Source of the DNA: Brevibacterium sp. RIT 803
GTDB lineage: Bacteria; Actinomycetota; Actinomycetes; Actinomycetales; Brevibacteriaceae
DNA: 64,000 nucleotides
Reading direction: 5' to 3'
Assembly: GCF_016892625.1 (NCBI RefSeq)
Contig: NZ_JAFEMW010000006.1
Location: 310,001 to 374,000 of the forward strand
The position numbers and the translations under genes were made by a program. Under the pieces are notes generated by a model that did no database searches, was not told where the DNA came from, and worked only from the letters and a program-made list of their open reading frames with translations. Below are positions 45,665-54,141 of the stretch, one piece after another (position 1 is the first letter of the stretch; each line of letters opens with the position of its first letter).

Positions 45665-46956
45665 TGCTAGTACTCACCATCACGGCACTCTTGCTGGCCC
45701 TCATCCTGCTCCGCATACCAATCGCCTTTGCCATCCTGATCAGCGGCATCGTCGGCCTGTTGGCGCTCGGCGGCCCTGCCGATGTCATCGGTGTACTGAT
45801 GACGATCCCGCAAAGCGCAGTCAGCAACAATTCACTGGCAGCTATCCCGCTCTTCATCCTCATGGCACAGTTCGTCCTCCACAGCGGCGCACTCTCTAGC
45901 CTGTTCGACTCAGCAAAGGTCCTCGTTGGCCGAATGCGCGGCGGAACAGCGCATGCGGCTGTAGGGGCCGGTGCCATCTTCGCTGCAGTCTCGGGATCAT
46001 CCACCGCTGCGGCAGCGACACTCGCTCACACCTCAACCGGCGAACTCATCCGCCAGGGCTACGACAAACGCCTCAGCGCCGGAGTCGTGGCCGCAGCAGG
46101 AACACTGGCGGCCATGATCCCGCCCAGCGTGCTCCTCATCTTCTACGCCATCACAGCCGAAGCAGGGGTCGGACCGACTCTCATCGCCGGAATCATCCCT
46201 GGCCTCCTCGTGGCAGTGGCACTCGTCATCACGATCACCATTTTGATCACGTTCAATTCGTCATCAGCTCCCCGAGGCGAAGCCAGCACCGGACGCGAAA
46301 AATTCCGCAGTCTTGCCGGCCTCGTGCCGATCGCTGCACTCTTCATCATCGTCGTTGGCCTGGTCTTCCTCGGTGTCACGACCGCGACCGAAGCTGCCGC
46401 AGTCGGATGCCTCGGTGCACTGGGACTGATGCTCGGGAAGAAGAAGCTCACGTGGGCGAACCTGACGAAATCGTTCGCTGAGGCGCTGAACTCATCGATC
46501 ATGATCTTGACGATCATCATGGCTGCCCACGTCTTCGGCCACTTCATCACCGAGTCGCAGGTGACGCCTCGTTTGGTCGATTCACTCTCGGCGCTGCCCA
46601 TTGCTCCGATCGTCATCGTTGCGATCATCGCCGTCGGCTACCTCATTCTCGGCTTCTTCATGGACCAGATGGCGATCATCGCGCTGACCGTGCCGGTGAC
46701 TCTGCCCGTTGTGACGGAGCTCGGTTTCGATCCGATCTGGTTCGGAATCGTCGTCATTCTGCTGGCCGAAATCGGGCTGATCACTCCACCGCTCGGCCTC
46801 AATGTATTCGTCGTCGCTCAAGCAGCCAGAATGCCGGTCGAGGATGTCTTCCGCGGCAGTATTCCGTTCGTCTTCGCGATCTTGGCCGTCGGTGTCCTGC
46901 TCTTCGCCTTTCCGCAAATCGTCCTCATACTGCCAGAAATGATGGGAAGTTTATGA
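45664..46956 (+). CDS. dctM: TRAP transporter large permease (DctM)
   Basis: 430 residues with about 12 hydrophobic helices. The family signatures SGSSTAAAATLAHT and AAGTLAAMIPPSVLLIFYA are present, as is FMDQMAIIALTVPV near residue 335 and EIGLITPPLGLNVFVV. This is the sodium-coupled membrane channel of the TRAP system. The next gene starts in an ATGA overlap, tying the transporter to a CoA-transferase. Confidence 0.94.
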   Translation: MLVLTITALLLALILLRIPIAFAILISGIVGLLALGGPADVIGVLMTIPQSAVSNNSLAAIPLFILMAQFVLHSGALSSLFDSAKVLVGRMRGGTAHAAVGAGAIFAAVSGSSTAAAATLAHTSTGELIRQGYDKRLSAGVVAAAGTLAAMIPPSVLLIFYAITAEAGVGPTLIAGIIPGLLVAVALVITITILITFNSSSAPRGEASTGREKFRSLAGLVPIAALFIIVVGLVFLGVTTATEAAAVGCLGALGLMLGKKKLTWANLTKSFAEALNSSIMILTIIMAAHVFGHFITESQVTPRLVDSLSALPIAPIVIVAIIAVGYLILGFFMDQMAIIALTVPVTLPVVTELGFDPIWFGIVVILLAEIGLITPPLGLNVFVVAQAARMPVEDVFRGSIPFVFAILAVGVLLFAFPQIVLILPEMMGSL

Positions 46957-48140
46957 CGCGCACACAACCCGTGCAGAATGCTCAGGTCAAGGGGCCGCTC
47001 GACGGACTGATAGTCGTCGAGATCGCCACGGTCATCATGGGCCCCTTGGCCGGAAGGCTCTTCGCCAAGCTCGGTGCAGACGTCATCCACGTCGAAGCTC
47101 CCAGCGGAGATGTCATCCGACGGTCCGGCCAATCCCGAAGCCCCGGGATGTCAGCCGCCGCGCTCAGTCTCGGAGACGGGAAGAAGAACATCACGCTCGA
47201 CTTCTCCAATGCTGGGGACCAGCACACGCTGAACGAACTCATCGGAATCGCTGACATCGTCGTCACCAACTATCTCCCACGACAACGTCAGAAATATGGG
47301 TTCGACTGGGACTCCGTTGCTGCGATCAACCCCCAATGTGTTCTCGTCACGGCCCAAGGGTTCTCTTCGAATAGTCCAGAACGTGACCGGCCCGCGTACG
47401 ACGACATCATTCAAGCAGCCAGTGGTCTCAGCGATGTCTATCGGAAGTCATTGGGCCGGCCACAGTACGCTCCGTACGTGGTCGCCGACAAAGTCTGCGC
47501 CCTGTCGATGGTCTATTCCGGGCTCGCTGCGATCCACCGCCGCCATGTCACCGGCCTCGGGCAGTGGGTCGATGTTCCTATGTTCGACGTGATGTCCGAC
47601 TTCAATATGGTCGAACAGCTCAACGACTACACGTTCGAGCCTCCATTGGGAGACGCTGGTTGGCACCGAACAATCAATCCAGCTCGGCGACCGCACCGCA
47701 CCACAGACGGATGGGTCTGCGTTCTGCCCTACAACGATCGACAGTGGCGAGACTTCCTCACCATTGATGATCCAACCGTCGCTGACGGAGCTGTGCCTTA
47801 TCCAACGAACCGAGACCGCAACGCCCATGTCGAAGAAACACAGGCTCTCATCGCCGAATTCGCCGCTCACCGGTCGACGAGCGAAGTCATCAAACTCTGC
47901 CACGACCACGACATCCCGGCCCAAGCAGTGAACAGGATCGAAGACTTGGTCGACGACGAATATCTCAGACGACGCGGGACTGTGGAACTGGTCGAGCACC
48001 CCACCGAAGGCAGCTATTGGCGAACCACGCCGAACGTCGGCTATTCAGAATCACCACTGCAGCCAGTCAATCTGGCTTCGCCAGCCGACGGAAATCGCGA
48101 GGCCATCACGGCCCTCATCGAACAAAGGAGAAACAAATGA
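46953..48140 (+). CDS. Class III (CaiB/BaiF family) CoA-transferase
   Basis: 395 residues: PLDGLIVVEIATVIMGPLAGR at the start, LGADVIHVEAPSGDVIR, and the catalytic Asp in YDDIIQAASGLSDV, matching Frc-type enzymes. It moves CoA from an acyl-CoA donor to a free acid. No ligase, lyase or dehydrogenase for the CoA product lies in the same operon, so later steps must be elsewhere. ATGA overlaps join it to dctM before and to the cupin after. Confidence 0.9.
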   Translation: MTRTQPVQNAQVKGPLDGLIVVEIATVIMGPLAGRLFAKLGADVIHVEAPSGDVIRRSGQSRSPGMSAAALSLGDGKKNITLDFSNAGDQHTLNELIGIADIVVTNYLPRQRQKYGFDWDSVAAINPQCVLVTAQGFSSNSPERDRPAYDDIIQAASGLSDVYRKSLGRPQYAPYVVADKVCALSMVYSGLAAIHRRHVTGLGQWVDVPMFDVMSDFNMVEQLNDYTFEPPLGDAGWHRTINPARRPHRTTDGWVCVLPYNDRQWRDFLTIDDPTVADGAVPYPTNRDRNAHVEETQALIAEFAAHRSTSEVIKLCHDHDIPAQAVNRIEDLVDDEYLRRRGTVELVEHPTEGSYWRTTPNVGYSESPLQPVNLASPADGNREAITALIEQRRNK

Positions 48141-48511
48141 CCAGCGAACCGATCAAGCACTATGTCGGTGAGGAACTCGAGGCCTACACTCCGCCGCGCC
48201 ACACGTTGACGTCGAATCTCCGGCTCTTGCCTGGCGACGATGCCAACGGCGCAGTATCTGTGGTTCGCGGAACGATCGAGCACGGTGGGTCCGCGCTCCC
48301 CCACCGCCATCTGAAGAGCACCCAATTCCTCCACATCCTCTCGGGTCGCTGTTCAGTCGAACTCGGCGCACAAACCCTCGAACTGGGCGGAGGCGACTCA
48401 GTCTTGATCCCAACTGACGTTGTCCATCATGTCGAGGTCCTATCAACAGAGCCACTGGAGCTCATCAACGTCTACTACCCCGCCCTCGCAGCCGACGACA
48501 CGATCGAATGA
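48137..48511 (+). CDS. Cupin domain protein of the TRAP operon
   Basis: 124 residues with one cupin barrel: HGGSALPHRHLKSTQFLHIL holds the first motif with its His pair, and GGGDSVLIPTDVVHHVEVL the second. ATG 48137 overlaps the CoA-transferase stop. Sequence differs clearly from the cupin at 42.7 kb. Function unknown, perhaps a sensor or isomerase of the transported acid. Confidence 0.8.
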   Translation: MTSEPIKHYVGEELEAYTPPRHTLTSNLRLLPGDDANGAVSVVRGTIEHGGSALPHRHLKSTQFLHILSGRCSVELGAQTLELGGGDSVLIPTDVVHHVEVLSTEPLELINVYYPALAADDTIE

Positions 48512-48558
48512 TTAGCAAGAGCCGACTAGTCGTCGAGTGGATCGTCTAGGCTGGCGTC

Positions 48559-49281
48559 ATGGTTGAGAAGCACCGAACAGTCAGCCGTGTCGTTGGCATC
48601 CTCGAGTTCGTCGTGCGTTCCCCTAACGGCGCGTCACTGTCTGAGATCGCCGGATACTTGGACGCTCCGAAATCTTCTGTTTACGGCTTCGTGCGCGGAC
48701 TCGAGGCCGAAGGATACTTAAAGGAAAACGAAGCCGGACATTTCGTCTTCGGCCTGGGCGCTCATACCCTGTTGGCCTCCCAGGCGACTTCCCTTGTTGA
48801 ACTTGCCGCGCCCGTGATGAACCAAATTGGGAGCGAGCTCCGTGAAACCATCACCCTCGCCGTATTCCTCGATCACGAGCTGACCTACGTCCACTCGGTA
48901 CCGTCCAGCCAGCGGATCGGCTACAACCCCGAAATGCACACCCGCCGCCCACTCTGGCCGACGAGTGCCGGCAAGATTCTTTTGGCAGCGTCTGGGACTC
49001 CAGAGCTCAAGACACACGTCTTGACATCAGAAGATCTCATGGCAGAGACCCTTGAAGCCGAGATCACATCAGTGCGTAAAAGAGGCTATGGCCTCAACAT
49101 CGGCGAAACCGTCGCAGATGTGTCCGCATTCGCTCTCGGGCTCAAGATTGGATCCTCCTTGGCCGCAGCGATTACGGTCGGCGGCCCAAACGTCCGAATG
49201 CGGCCTCATATTGGAGAAATGGTCAGTACTGCTCGTTCGGTGATCAGCAGCAGCGGCCTCGACGTATGGAACTTCGCTTAG
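48559..49281 (+). CDS. IclR family transcriptional regulator
   Basis: 240 residues. The N-terminal winged helix is seen as GASLSEIAGYLDAPKSSVYGFVRGLEAEGYL, and the C-terminal effector domain has RPLWPTSAGKILLA and ISVRKRGYGLNIGE-like segments (here TSVRKRGYGLNIGE). It follows the TRAP-CoA transferase-cupin genes and probably regulates them. Last intact gene of island A. Confidence 0.9.
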   Translation: MVEKHRTVSRVVGILEFVVRSPNGASLSEIAGYLDAPKSSVYGFVRGLEAEGYLKENEAGHFVFGLGAHTLLASQATSLVELAAPVMNQIGSELRETITLAVFLDHELTYVHSVPSSQRIGYNPEMHTRRPLWPTSAGKILLAASGTPELKTHVLTSEDLMAETLEAEITSVRKRGYGLNIGETVADVSAFALGLKIGSSLAAAITVGGPNVRMRPHIGEMVSTARSVISSSGLDVWNFA

Positions 49282-49713
49282 GTTGTGTAGACGAACGCCA
49301 AACGACAGTTCTCTGTTGATTGCGCGTTCTCAACTATAAGCGCGCTTGCATGATGTTCCTGTTTGCCTCCGGAAAAATACGCAAATGATAGGCCATGATC
49401 ACGCTCGGTGTAGCGCTTCAGTAGCCCAATTGCGCACCCGGGACGAACAGCCCCTGGGCGTCGAACCGGACTCCGCGTTGAAATGACCCCTTCAATTAGG
49501 GGCTTTTGCTTGTGAACACGGAGCGGCACCGCTAGACCATTCGAAGCAAACACTATTGACTTGCACCCACTTCGGATAGCGAGCCAGCTATGTCCGCGAA
49601 CAATACTCTCGCTCCGTTCACTCGTCTCGTCGCTTATGTGGGCAAGCCCGGTCGTATCTATCACGTGCTCCCTGTCCCGGAGGCACTGAACCTGCACCCC
49701 CTGGCGCTACCTG
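49282..49713. other. Gene-free stretch after iclR
   Basis: 432 bp without a credible gene. A CCCCT/AGGGG hairpin followed by CTTTT (49487-49507) could terminate the iclR transcript but has only a 5-bp stem. The rest shows nothing I can name. Confidence 0.4.
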
Positions 49714-50092
49714 ATGAGCGACGCCGATGACGATCGGGTCGAGTTGCCGTAGGAGATCCACGAGGTCCCGCTGCACGTCGTAGACGCGATGTTCCGGGGA
49801 CCGTCCGTCACGGTATCGCCGACCTCGCCGGGCGCTGACCACACAGCAGGCCGCTGATCTCCTGGGGATAAGCCGACTCACGCTCATCAAGGCTCCCGAA
49901 CAGGATCAGCTGCCCTACACCCACTCAGGCACGCACCGCCGGATCGGTTTGACCGACGTGCTCGACTATCGCGAGCGGCGGTGGCATCCCCAGTACGCGG
50001 CCATCGATGCTGTCCCCGTCGACGTCGACGAGACCAGCGACATCGACGAGTCCCTGGCCGATCTGCGCCGCGCCCACAAGACGGTGGCGTGA
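49714..50092 (+). pseudogene. Remnant of an excisionase-family HTH antitoxin
   Basis: From ATG 49714 the sequence reads MSDADDDRVELP and stops at TAG 49750-49752. After the stop the frame continues EIHEV...VVDAMFRG, then a frameshift near 49,830 leads to LTTQQAADLLGISRLTLIK, a helix-turn-helix of the excisionase/VapB-like type, and THRRIGLTDVLDYRERR. It ends TGA at 50092. The intact family pairs with PIN-domain toxins in Actinomycetota; no PIN gene follows here. One stop and one frameshift make it a pseudogene. Confidence 0.75.
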
Positions 50093-50268
50093 AGCGCCGG
50101 ACGTCGTCGGCTTGCTGAATGTGCTAGTTTGAAGCCACCACATCGCCCACGCCTCTCCACGATGCGCACTTGGGGGATTTTCATTGCTTAGGTCCACGAG
50201 GAGCGCGGAAGTCGCAGCAGAGCCCTGCTCCCCGCCCAGCTCGTCCCCGCGGAACTCTGCACTACGAC

Positions 50269-50751
50269 ATGCCGGCCCCGGAGTTGAATGAGTTCGTCAA
50301 TCGCCTCGTCGATCGAGGGCTGATCGTACTCAATCGTGAACGCGCGCTGCGGTACCTGCGCCACATCACGGCTGCTACCGCCTGCCGCTGTACATCATCC
50401 CCTGCCAGCAAGGCAGCACGGATCAACTCCAGTATGAGAACACGTCCTTCCACGATCTGCCCGTCCAATACGTCTTCGACGGCCCTTTCGCCCGCTGGTC
50501 ATGGAGGCCCTCGATCGCGTCGAAGTCGCTACTCGCCCAGCACCGACGGATTACATGTCGACGACCTACGACGCCCCGTAATGGTGCATAGATGCCTCGC
50601 GGTTCCGCGATCGCAACTAGCACGCCGGGCTGCTGAGGATGGTGAGAGTCAACTGCGACAACAGCCTGCGCGGGACACCCGACACTGGCGAGGGCTCCCT
50701 GGTTCTCCGTGCGGCGCTTGACCGCTACCTCACCACCTACGGCTCCTACCT
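50269..50751 (+). pseudogene. Remnant of an Abi_2 family gene (N-terminal part)
   Basis: From ATG 50269: LNEFVNRLVDRGLIVLNRER then RALRYLRHI is the Abi_2 N-terminus. The frame shifts several times afterwards, but LPVQYVFDGP, MEALDRVEVATR, DASRFRDRN, HAGLLRMV and LRGTPDTGEGSLVLRAALD can all be followed to about 50,751, with TAA and TAG stops inside. The intact family causes phage abortive infection in some hosts. The C-terminal half is missing here. A separate remnant of a related gene lies at 60.9-61.5 kb. Confidence 0.75.
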
Positions 50752-51303
50752 CTTAAGTAACCCCATCATCCGTAAGGATGGAAAGGGGTCGCTGACCTGA
50801 CCGGTGGTGGGGCTGCTTAGAAGGTAACGGGCAACCGGTCTCATCGTCTGTAGACCTCTCGACGATGCCGGACAGCCGCCACGACGTCGAGCAGCCTATA
50901 GTCCTGGACACCCCCGAAAAAGACTGTTGCCCCGGGAGTCCGAACCTTGAAGTTCGAATAGTCACCGGGGCATTACATGACCCAGGCTAGGCGATTCAGA
51001 CATCAGCTTCAATCGCAGGGCCACACCGTGGACCTTGTTTGCCGCGCATAACTGCGAAAGTGCAGATAGTCGGCTGCTCAATCAGGGCCGGCAACGCTTC
51101 GGCTCAAGCGACGGAGGAAATCGTCCGTGCCTCGATCTGCAGGTCATTCTCGCCGAAAGCGCGTTTCAATGGATCGCTCGGTCAGCGCGCTTTACTCCCG
51201 AGTCGACTGTGTGCACTCTAGTCATCCCGCAACAGCATCTCGGACCGGTTGCCTTATTGGAACTGGTTCGCGCCACGGGAGCCAAGGCCTCGTGCGGCAT
51301 GGG
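50752..51303. other. Unassigned stretch between Abi remnant and acnA-end copy
   Basis: 552 bp where the C-terminal half of the Abi gene would be expected. It contains one strong nested hairpin (50923-50972) but no credible gene. It may be the remains of an insertion that removed the Abi 3' half; I see no transposase or clear terminal repeats. Confidence 0.4.
50923..50972 (-). terminator. Nested hairpin with T-tail on the minus strand
   Basis: TGCCCCGG (50928-50935) and CCGGGGCA (50965-50972) pair around an inner CGAAC/GTTCG stem. On the minus strand ACAGTCTTTTT follows, as for an intrinsic terminator. There is no intact minus-strand gene for it to serve, so it may belong to a lost insertion element. 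Confidence 0.55.
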
Positions 51304-51448
51304 CACACATGTGCCCCGTCAGGCAGAAGCCTGACGGGGCGCATTTATGAGATGCTGAACCGAGACGCGCCGGGCGTGTCAGGTGCTAGATCGCCTCGTA
51401 TCCGAGCCGTTCAGATCAACTATCGGCAAGTTGGCGAAGCACGTACTG
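51304..51448 (-). repeat. Copy 2 of acnA 3' end with its terminator
   Basis: The minus strand at 51416-51448 encodes [10 protein letters not shown] then stop, followed downstream by sequence matching 61514-61657 for about 145 bases, including the GGGCGTGTCAGGTG block and the terminator. The 27 bases at 51422-51448 differ from acnA 61631-61657 at two positions only. This is a former functional acnA end, pushed away when island B arrived. Confidence 0.88.
51313..51340 (-). terminator. Duplicate acnA terminator
   Basis: GCCCCGTCAGGC and GCCTGACGGGGC form a perfect 12-bp stem with loop AGAA. The sequence and position relative to the acnA-like stop parallel the hairpin at 61515-61558. Confidence 0.8.
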
Positions 51449-52001
51449 AGACATGCTTCGATTACAAAGCTTGCTGAAAATACAATATCCATTGCACAAA
51501 ACGCCTGCTCAGAAGGCTATTACTTACCCAACGACCGCTACCGCACAGTTGGTGAAGCACCTACGTCGACATTCTGCGGTAGCGACAGTTGCACACGAAC
51601 CAGCGGTCGACTCGCATTCGCCAGCAGGAGCCGCGGCACAAGAGTCACCCTTGACCTACGTCACCAACAACCCAATCCGCTTCAAGTCTTCGACGACTTC
51701 CGCCATTTACTCACACCTCACCTGAATCGCTCTTTGGCCGAACTGGATCGTCTTCGCCCTCAGCTAGTCCATACCGATCTCACCATCGGAGGTGCAAAGA
51801 CGGTGACCGCCCGCAAGAGTATCGCCAGGGGCACCGATCAAAAAGACCTGCAATCCCCCGTTACATTTATTGCCAAGTAGCAACCGGCCGTTCTCTTCGT
51901 AGAAGGCCCGGCCTTGACCACCGCTAAGAGCACGTTGAGTCGGCCACGAACCACAAATTCACGAAGTACTGACTCACTGTCACTTACGGCATAGTAGTCT
52001 C
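51449..52001. other. Gene-free left end of island B
   Basis: 553 bp with no credible gene. It holds the second repeat at 51538-51560 and, between 51449 and 51537, sequence similar to 26707-26795 (for example ACAAAACGCCTG against ACAAAACACCTG), showing that the two island ends share about 150-170 bp. The remainder up to 52,001 is unassigned. Confidence 0.55.
51538..51560. repeat. Second island-end repeat at 51.5 kb
   Basis: A 23-bp match to 26796-26818, again exactly 122 bases from the acnA-like stop. It agrees with the acnA end at 61629-61651 at 18 of 23 bases. GCTACCGCA and TGCGGTAGC flank it as an inverted repeat. Confidence 0.7.
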
Positions 52002-52964
52002 ATGGACGCAACTCTCACATCGGATGACGATGATTCTTCCAACGATGCCATCGGACGCATCGTCAGAAACATCGCTCGTACTACATCCGCCGGTCAATTC
52101 TCCGCATTGAGCAACACTGCGTGGTTCAAGAGCACCATTCCCACACTGGCAGAGTTGGGCCTGATTAATCAGACGTACGCGAAGCTGGAAAACCATCAGT
52201 GGTTCGCAAATGTGCTGCCACAGCCCTCGGCCGTGGACTTCATCAGCGCCCGTGGGCTGGGCTGGACCTATGCCCAAGCCTTTCTGAAGTCAGGGGCACG
52301 GGTGATCGTGCATGCCTCTATCGATGTTTCATTAGAGGAAGCATGGTTGAAATTGAGCGCCTTTCCTGAGGATCGGTGGCAAACCTGCAGTTTCAATGTC
52401 TCAGATTCCGATCGAGTGGAAGCTGGCATCACAGATCTAGTCACACAGGGGTTCGCCCCCTCTGTGCTGGTCAATAACGCCGGCATCCAGCGGCGCGGAA
52501 ATCTGCTCGATCTCGAGTCAGCGACCTGGAACGATGTGATCGCTGTGAACCTCTCCGGAACGTATTGCGTTGGCGCTGCAGTGGGTCGTCTCATGCGAGA
52601 TGCCGGGCGGGGCAAGATCATCAACATCGGATCGGTGACCACAGAGCGTGCCCGCAAGGGTGTGGGACCCTACACTGCGGCCAAGTTCGGCGTCCACGGC
52701 CTGACTAACGCCATGGCCGTTGACTTTGCCGAATGGAATATCCAAGTCAACACGCTCTCTCCCGGATATTTCCGCACCGAGATGAACGCGGCGCTGGTCA
52801 ATGATCCGCAGTTTGATCGCTGGCTACGCGACAGGACTCCCGCTGATCGGTGGGGTGAGACCGAGGAACTGGTGGGCGCGTTGCTCTTCTTCGCTTCCGT
52901 CGACTCCGACTTCGTGACCGGCCAGAACATGGTCATCGACGGTGGGATGGTGGCCGCGCTCTGA
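52002..52964 (+). CDS. Short-chain dehydrogenase with a replaced N-terminus (possible chimera)
   Basis: 320 residues. From about residue 84 it is a standard SDR: SARGLGWTYAQAF, VLVNNAGIQRRGNLL, catalytic YTAAK with IINIGSVTTERARKG, and a C-terminal VTGQNMVIDGGM, like gluconate 5-dehydrogenase-type enzymes. The first strand and the TG of the TGxxxGxG NAD(P) motif are missing. In their place are about 83 residues that look unrelated to SDRs (start MDATLTSDDDDSSNDAIGRI). The change falls within the motif, as if a recombination joined two sequences. Cofactor binding is therefore doubtful. A strong terminator follows. Confidence 0.65.
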   Translation: MDATLTSDDDDSSNDAIGRIVRNIARTTSAGQFSALSNTAWFKSTIPTLAELGLINQTYAKLENHQWFANVLPQPSAVDFISARGLGWTYAQAFLKSGARVIVHASIDVSLEEAWLKLSAFPEDRWQTCSFNVSDSDRVEAGITDLVTQGFAPSVLVNNAGIQRRGNLLDLESATWNDVIAVNLSGTYCVGAAVGRLMRDAGRGKIINIGSVTTERARKGVGPYTAAKFGVHGLTNAMAVDFAEWNIQVNTLSPGYFRTEMNAALVNDPQFDRWLRDRTPADRWGETEELVGALLFFASVDSDFVTGQNMVIDGGMVAAL

Positions 52965-53000
52965 CATACTCGGGGCTGGTCATCTAGCCGTTTCTCAGCA

Positions 53001-53040
53001 GAAAGCTCGCCGGAGGCGATGTTACCTCCGGCGAGCTTTC
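53001..53040 (+). terminator. Terminator after the SDR gene
   Basis: A perfect 16-bp inverted repeat (53001-53016 and 53025-53040) with an 8-base loop, 36 bases past the stop, ending in a CTTTC run. Confidence 0.8.
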
Positions 53041-53350
53041 GTGGTGCCTCACAGGCGACAACCGCTCGACGACACTGGGCCGGATAAAAGGTGCCTGCAG
53101 GCCGAGGCAAAGAAGGTGTCGCACCATCACTCCCGACGATGTTATCCGGCCACCATTTGCTTGAGCACCACCGTGTTACGGCCGACAGATGCGTCGAGCA
53201 AGCAGCTTCACACTAGGAGTCGGTGCTGGGCTCGCTCGTTCGAACGTCCCGGGGTGAGGTGACGTCGATCTTTGCCTGCTCGACGAAGCGAGGTCGGTAC
53301 CATGAGCTTTCAGGGCTCAATCGATGTTTGACTGGGCCGAACACGTCGAC
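53041..53350. other. Gene-free stretch
   Basis: 310 bp between the SDR terminator and the convergent operon end; no gene, hairpin or repeat recognised. Confidence 0.4.
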
Positions 53351-54094
53351 TCATATGTGACGTCCTCCGGCGATCTCGAGGACTGTACCAGTGACATAGG
53401 AGGACAGGTCTGACGCCAGGAACACCACGGCGGAAGCAATCTCGCTGGGTTCGCCGGGGCGTCCCATAGGGATCTCGGCGAGTTTGGCATCGATGACATC
53501 TTGCCGCATCGATGACGTCATGGGTGTGTTGATGAAGCCCGGCTGGATCGCGTTGATGCGCACGTTTTTGAATCCGACCTCTTTGGCGGCTGCTTTCGTC
53601 ATACCGACGATGCCCGCTTTGGCGGCCGAGTAATTCGTCTGTCCGAGCATACCGACCTTTCCCGAGATGGAGGACACGTTGATGATCGAGCCTCCAGTGG
53701 CTTGCTCGCGCATGATCCCTGTCGCTGACTTCACACCGTTCCAGGTCCCGCGCAGATGCACGGCAACAACTTGGTCGAATTGCTCTTCAGCCATTTTGCG
53801 GATGGTGGCATCGCGTGTGATGCCCGCATTGTTGACCATTACGTCCAGGGTTCCGAACTTCTCTAGGGCGGTTCGGCACAACAGGCCGACTTGGTCTAGG
53901 TCGACGACGTTGCAGGCCATCCCCAGGGCACGCTCCCCCACATCTAGACTGCGTGCGGCTGAGATGGCTGCTTCTTCGTTGAGGTCGCCGAGGATGACGT
54001 TGGCTCCTTCGGCGACGAATGCTTCTGCGATAGCGAATCCAAGCCCTTGTGCGGCTCCGGTGATGATTGCGGTGCGGTCTTCGAGAAGACTCAT
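53351..54094 (-). CDS. SDR, 3-oxoacyl reductase / 3-hydroxyacyl-CoA dehydrogenase type
   Basis: 247 residues: [19 protein letters not shown] is the intact TGxxxGxG motif, [17 protein letters not shown] follows, and the catalytic Ser-Tyr-Lys is in [25 protein letters not shown]. FabG-like. Last gene of the acyl-CoA operon, where it would oxidise the 3-hydroxyacyl-CoA made by the hydratase. 47 bp after the permease gene. Confidence 0.9.
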   Translation of the reverse strand: MSLLEDRTAIITGAAQGLGFAIAEAFVAEGANVILGDLNEEAAISAARSLDVGERALGMACNVVDLDQVGLLCRTALEKFGTLDVMVNNAGITRDATIRKMAEEQFDQVVAVHLRGTWNGVKSATGIMREQATGGSIINVSSISGKVGMLGQTNYSAAKAGIVGMTKAAAKEVGFKNVRINAIQPGFINTPMTSSMRQDVIDAKLAEIPMGRPGEPSEIASAVVFLASDLSSYVTGTVLEIAGGRHI

Positions 54095-54141
54095 GTGAAC
54101 TCCTTGAGTGAAATTGACTTGTGGTTATTGAGTTGCTGACA

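Larger units (their letters stand above)
26674..51415. mobile_element. Island A: 24.7-kb catabolic island at the acnA 3' end, no integrase
   Basis: Bounded by an acnA-end copy at 26,674 and another at 51,416, each accompanied by a second repeat at the same 122-base offset. Cargo: hydroxy-acid module, dehydratase-decarboxylase module, PuuE-like module, TRAP-CoA transferase module, and then gene debris. No recombinase, relaxase or replication gene is present. It is best described as a decayed or cis-mobilised element. Borders are placed at the repeats; the exact crossover base is unknown. Confidence 0.7.

Noticed and set aside
49618..49890. 90-codon minus-strand frame near 49.7 kb
   Set aside because: It is antisense to the excisionase-family antitoxin remnant, which matches a known protein pattern on the plus strand.
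51035..51334. 99-codon plus-strand frame before the 51.3 kb terminator copy
   Set aside because: It runs into the terminator hairpin and has no recognisable family; probably chance.
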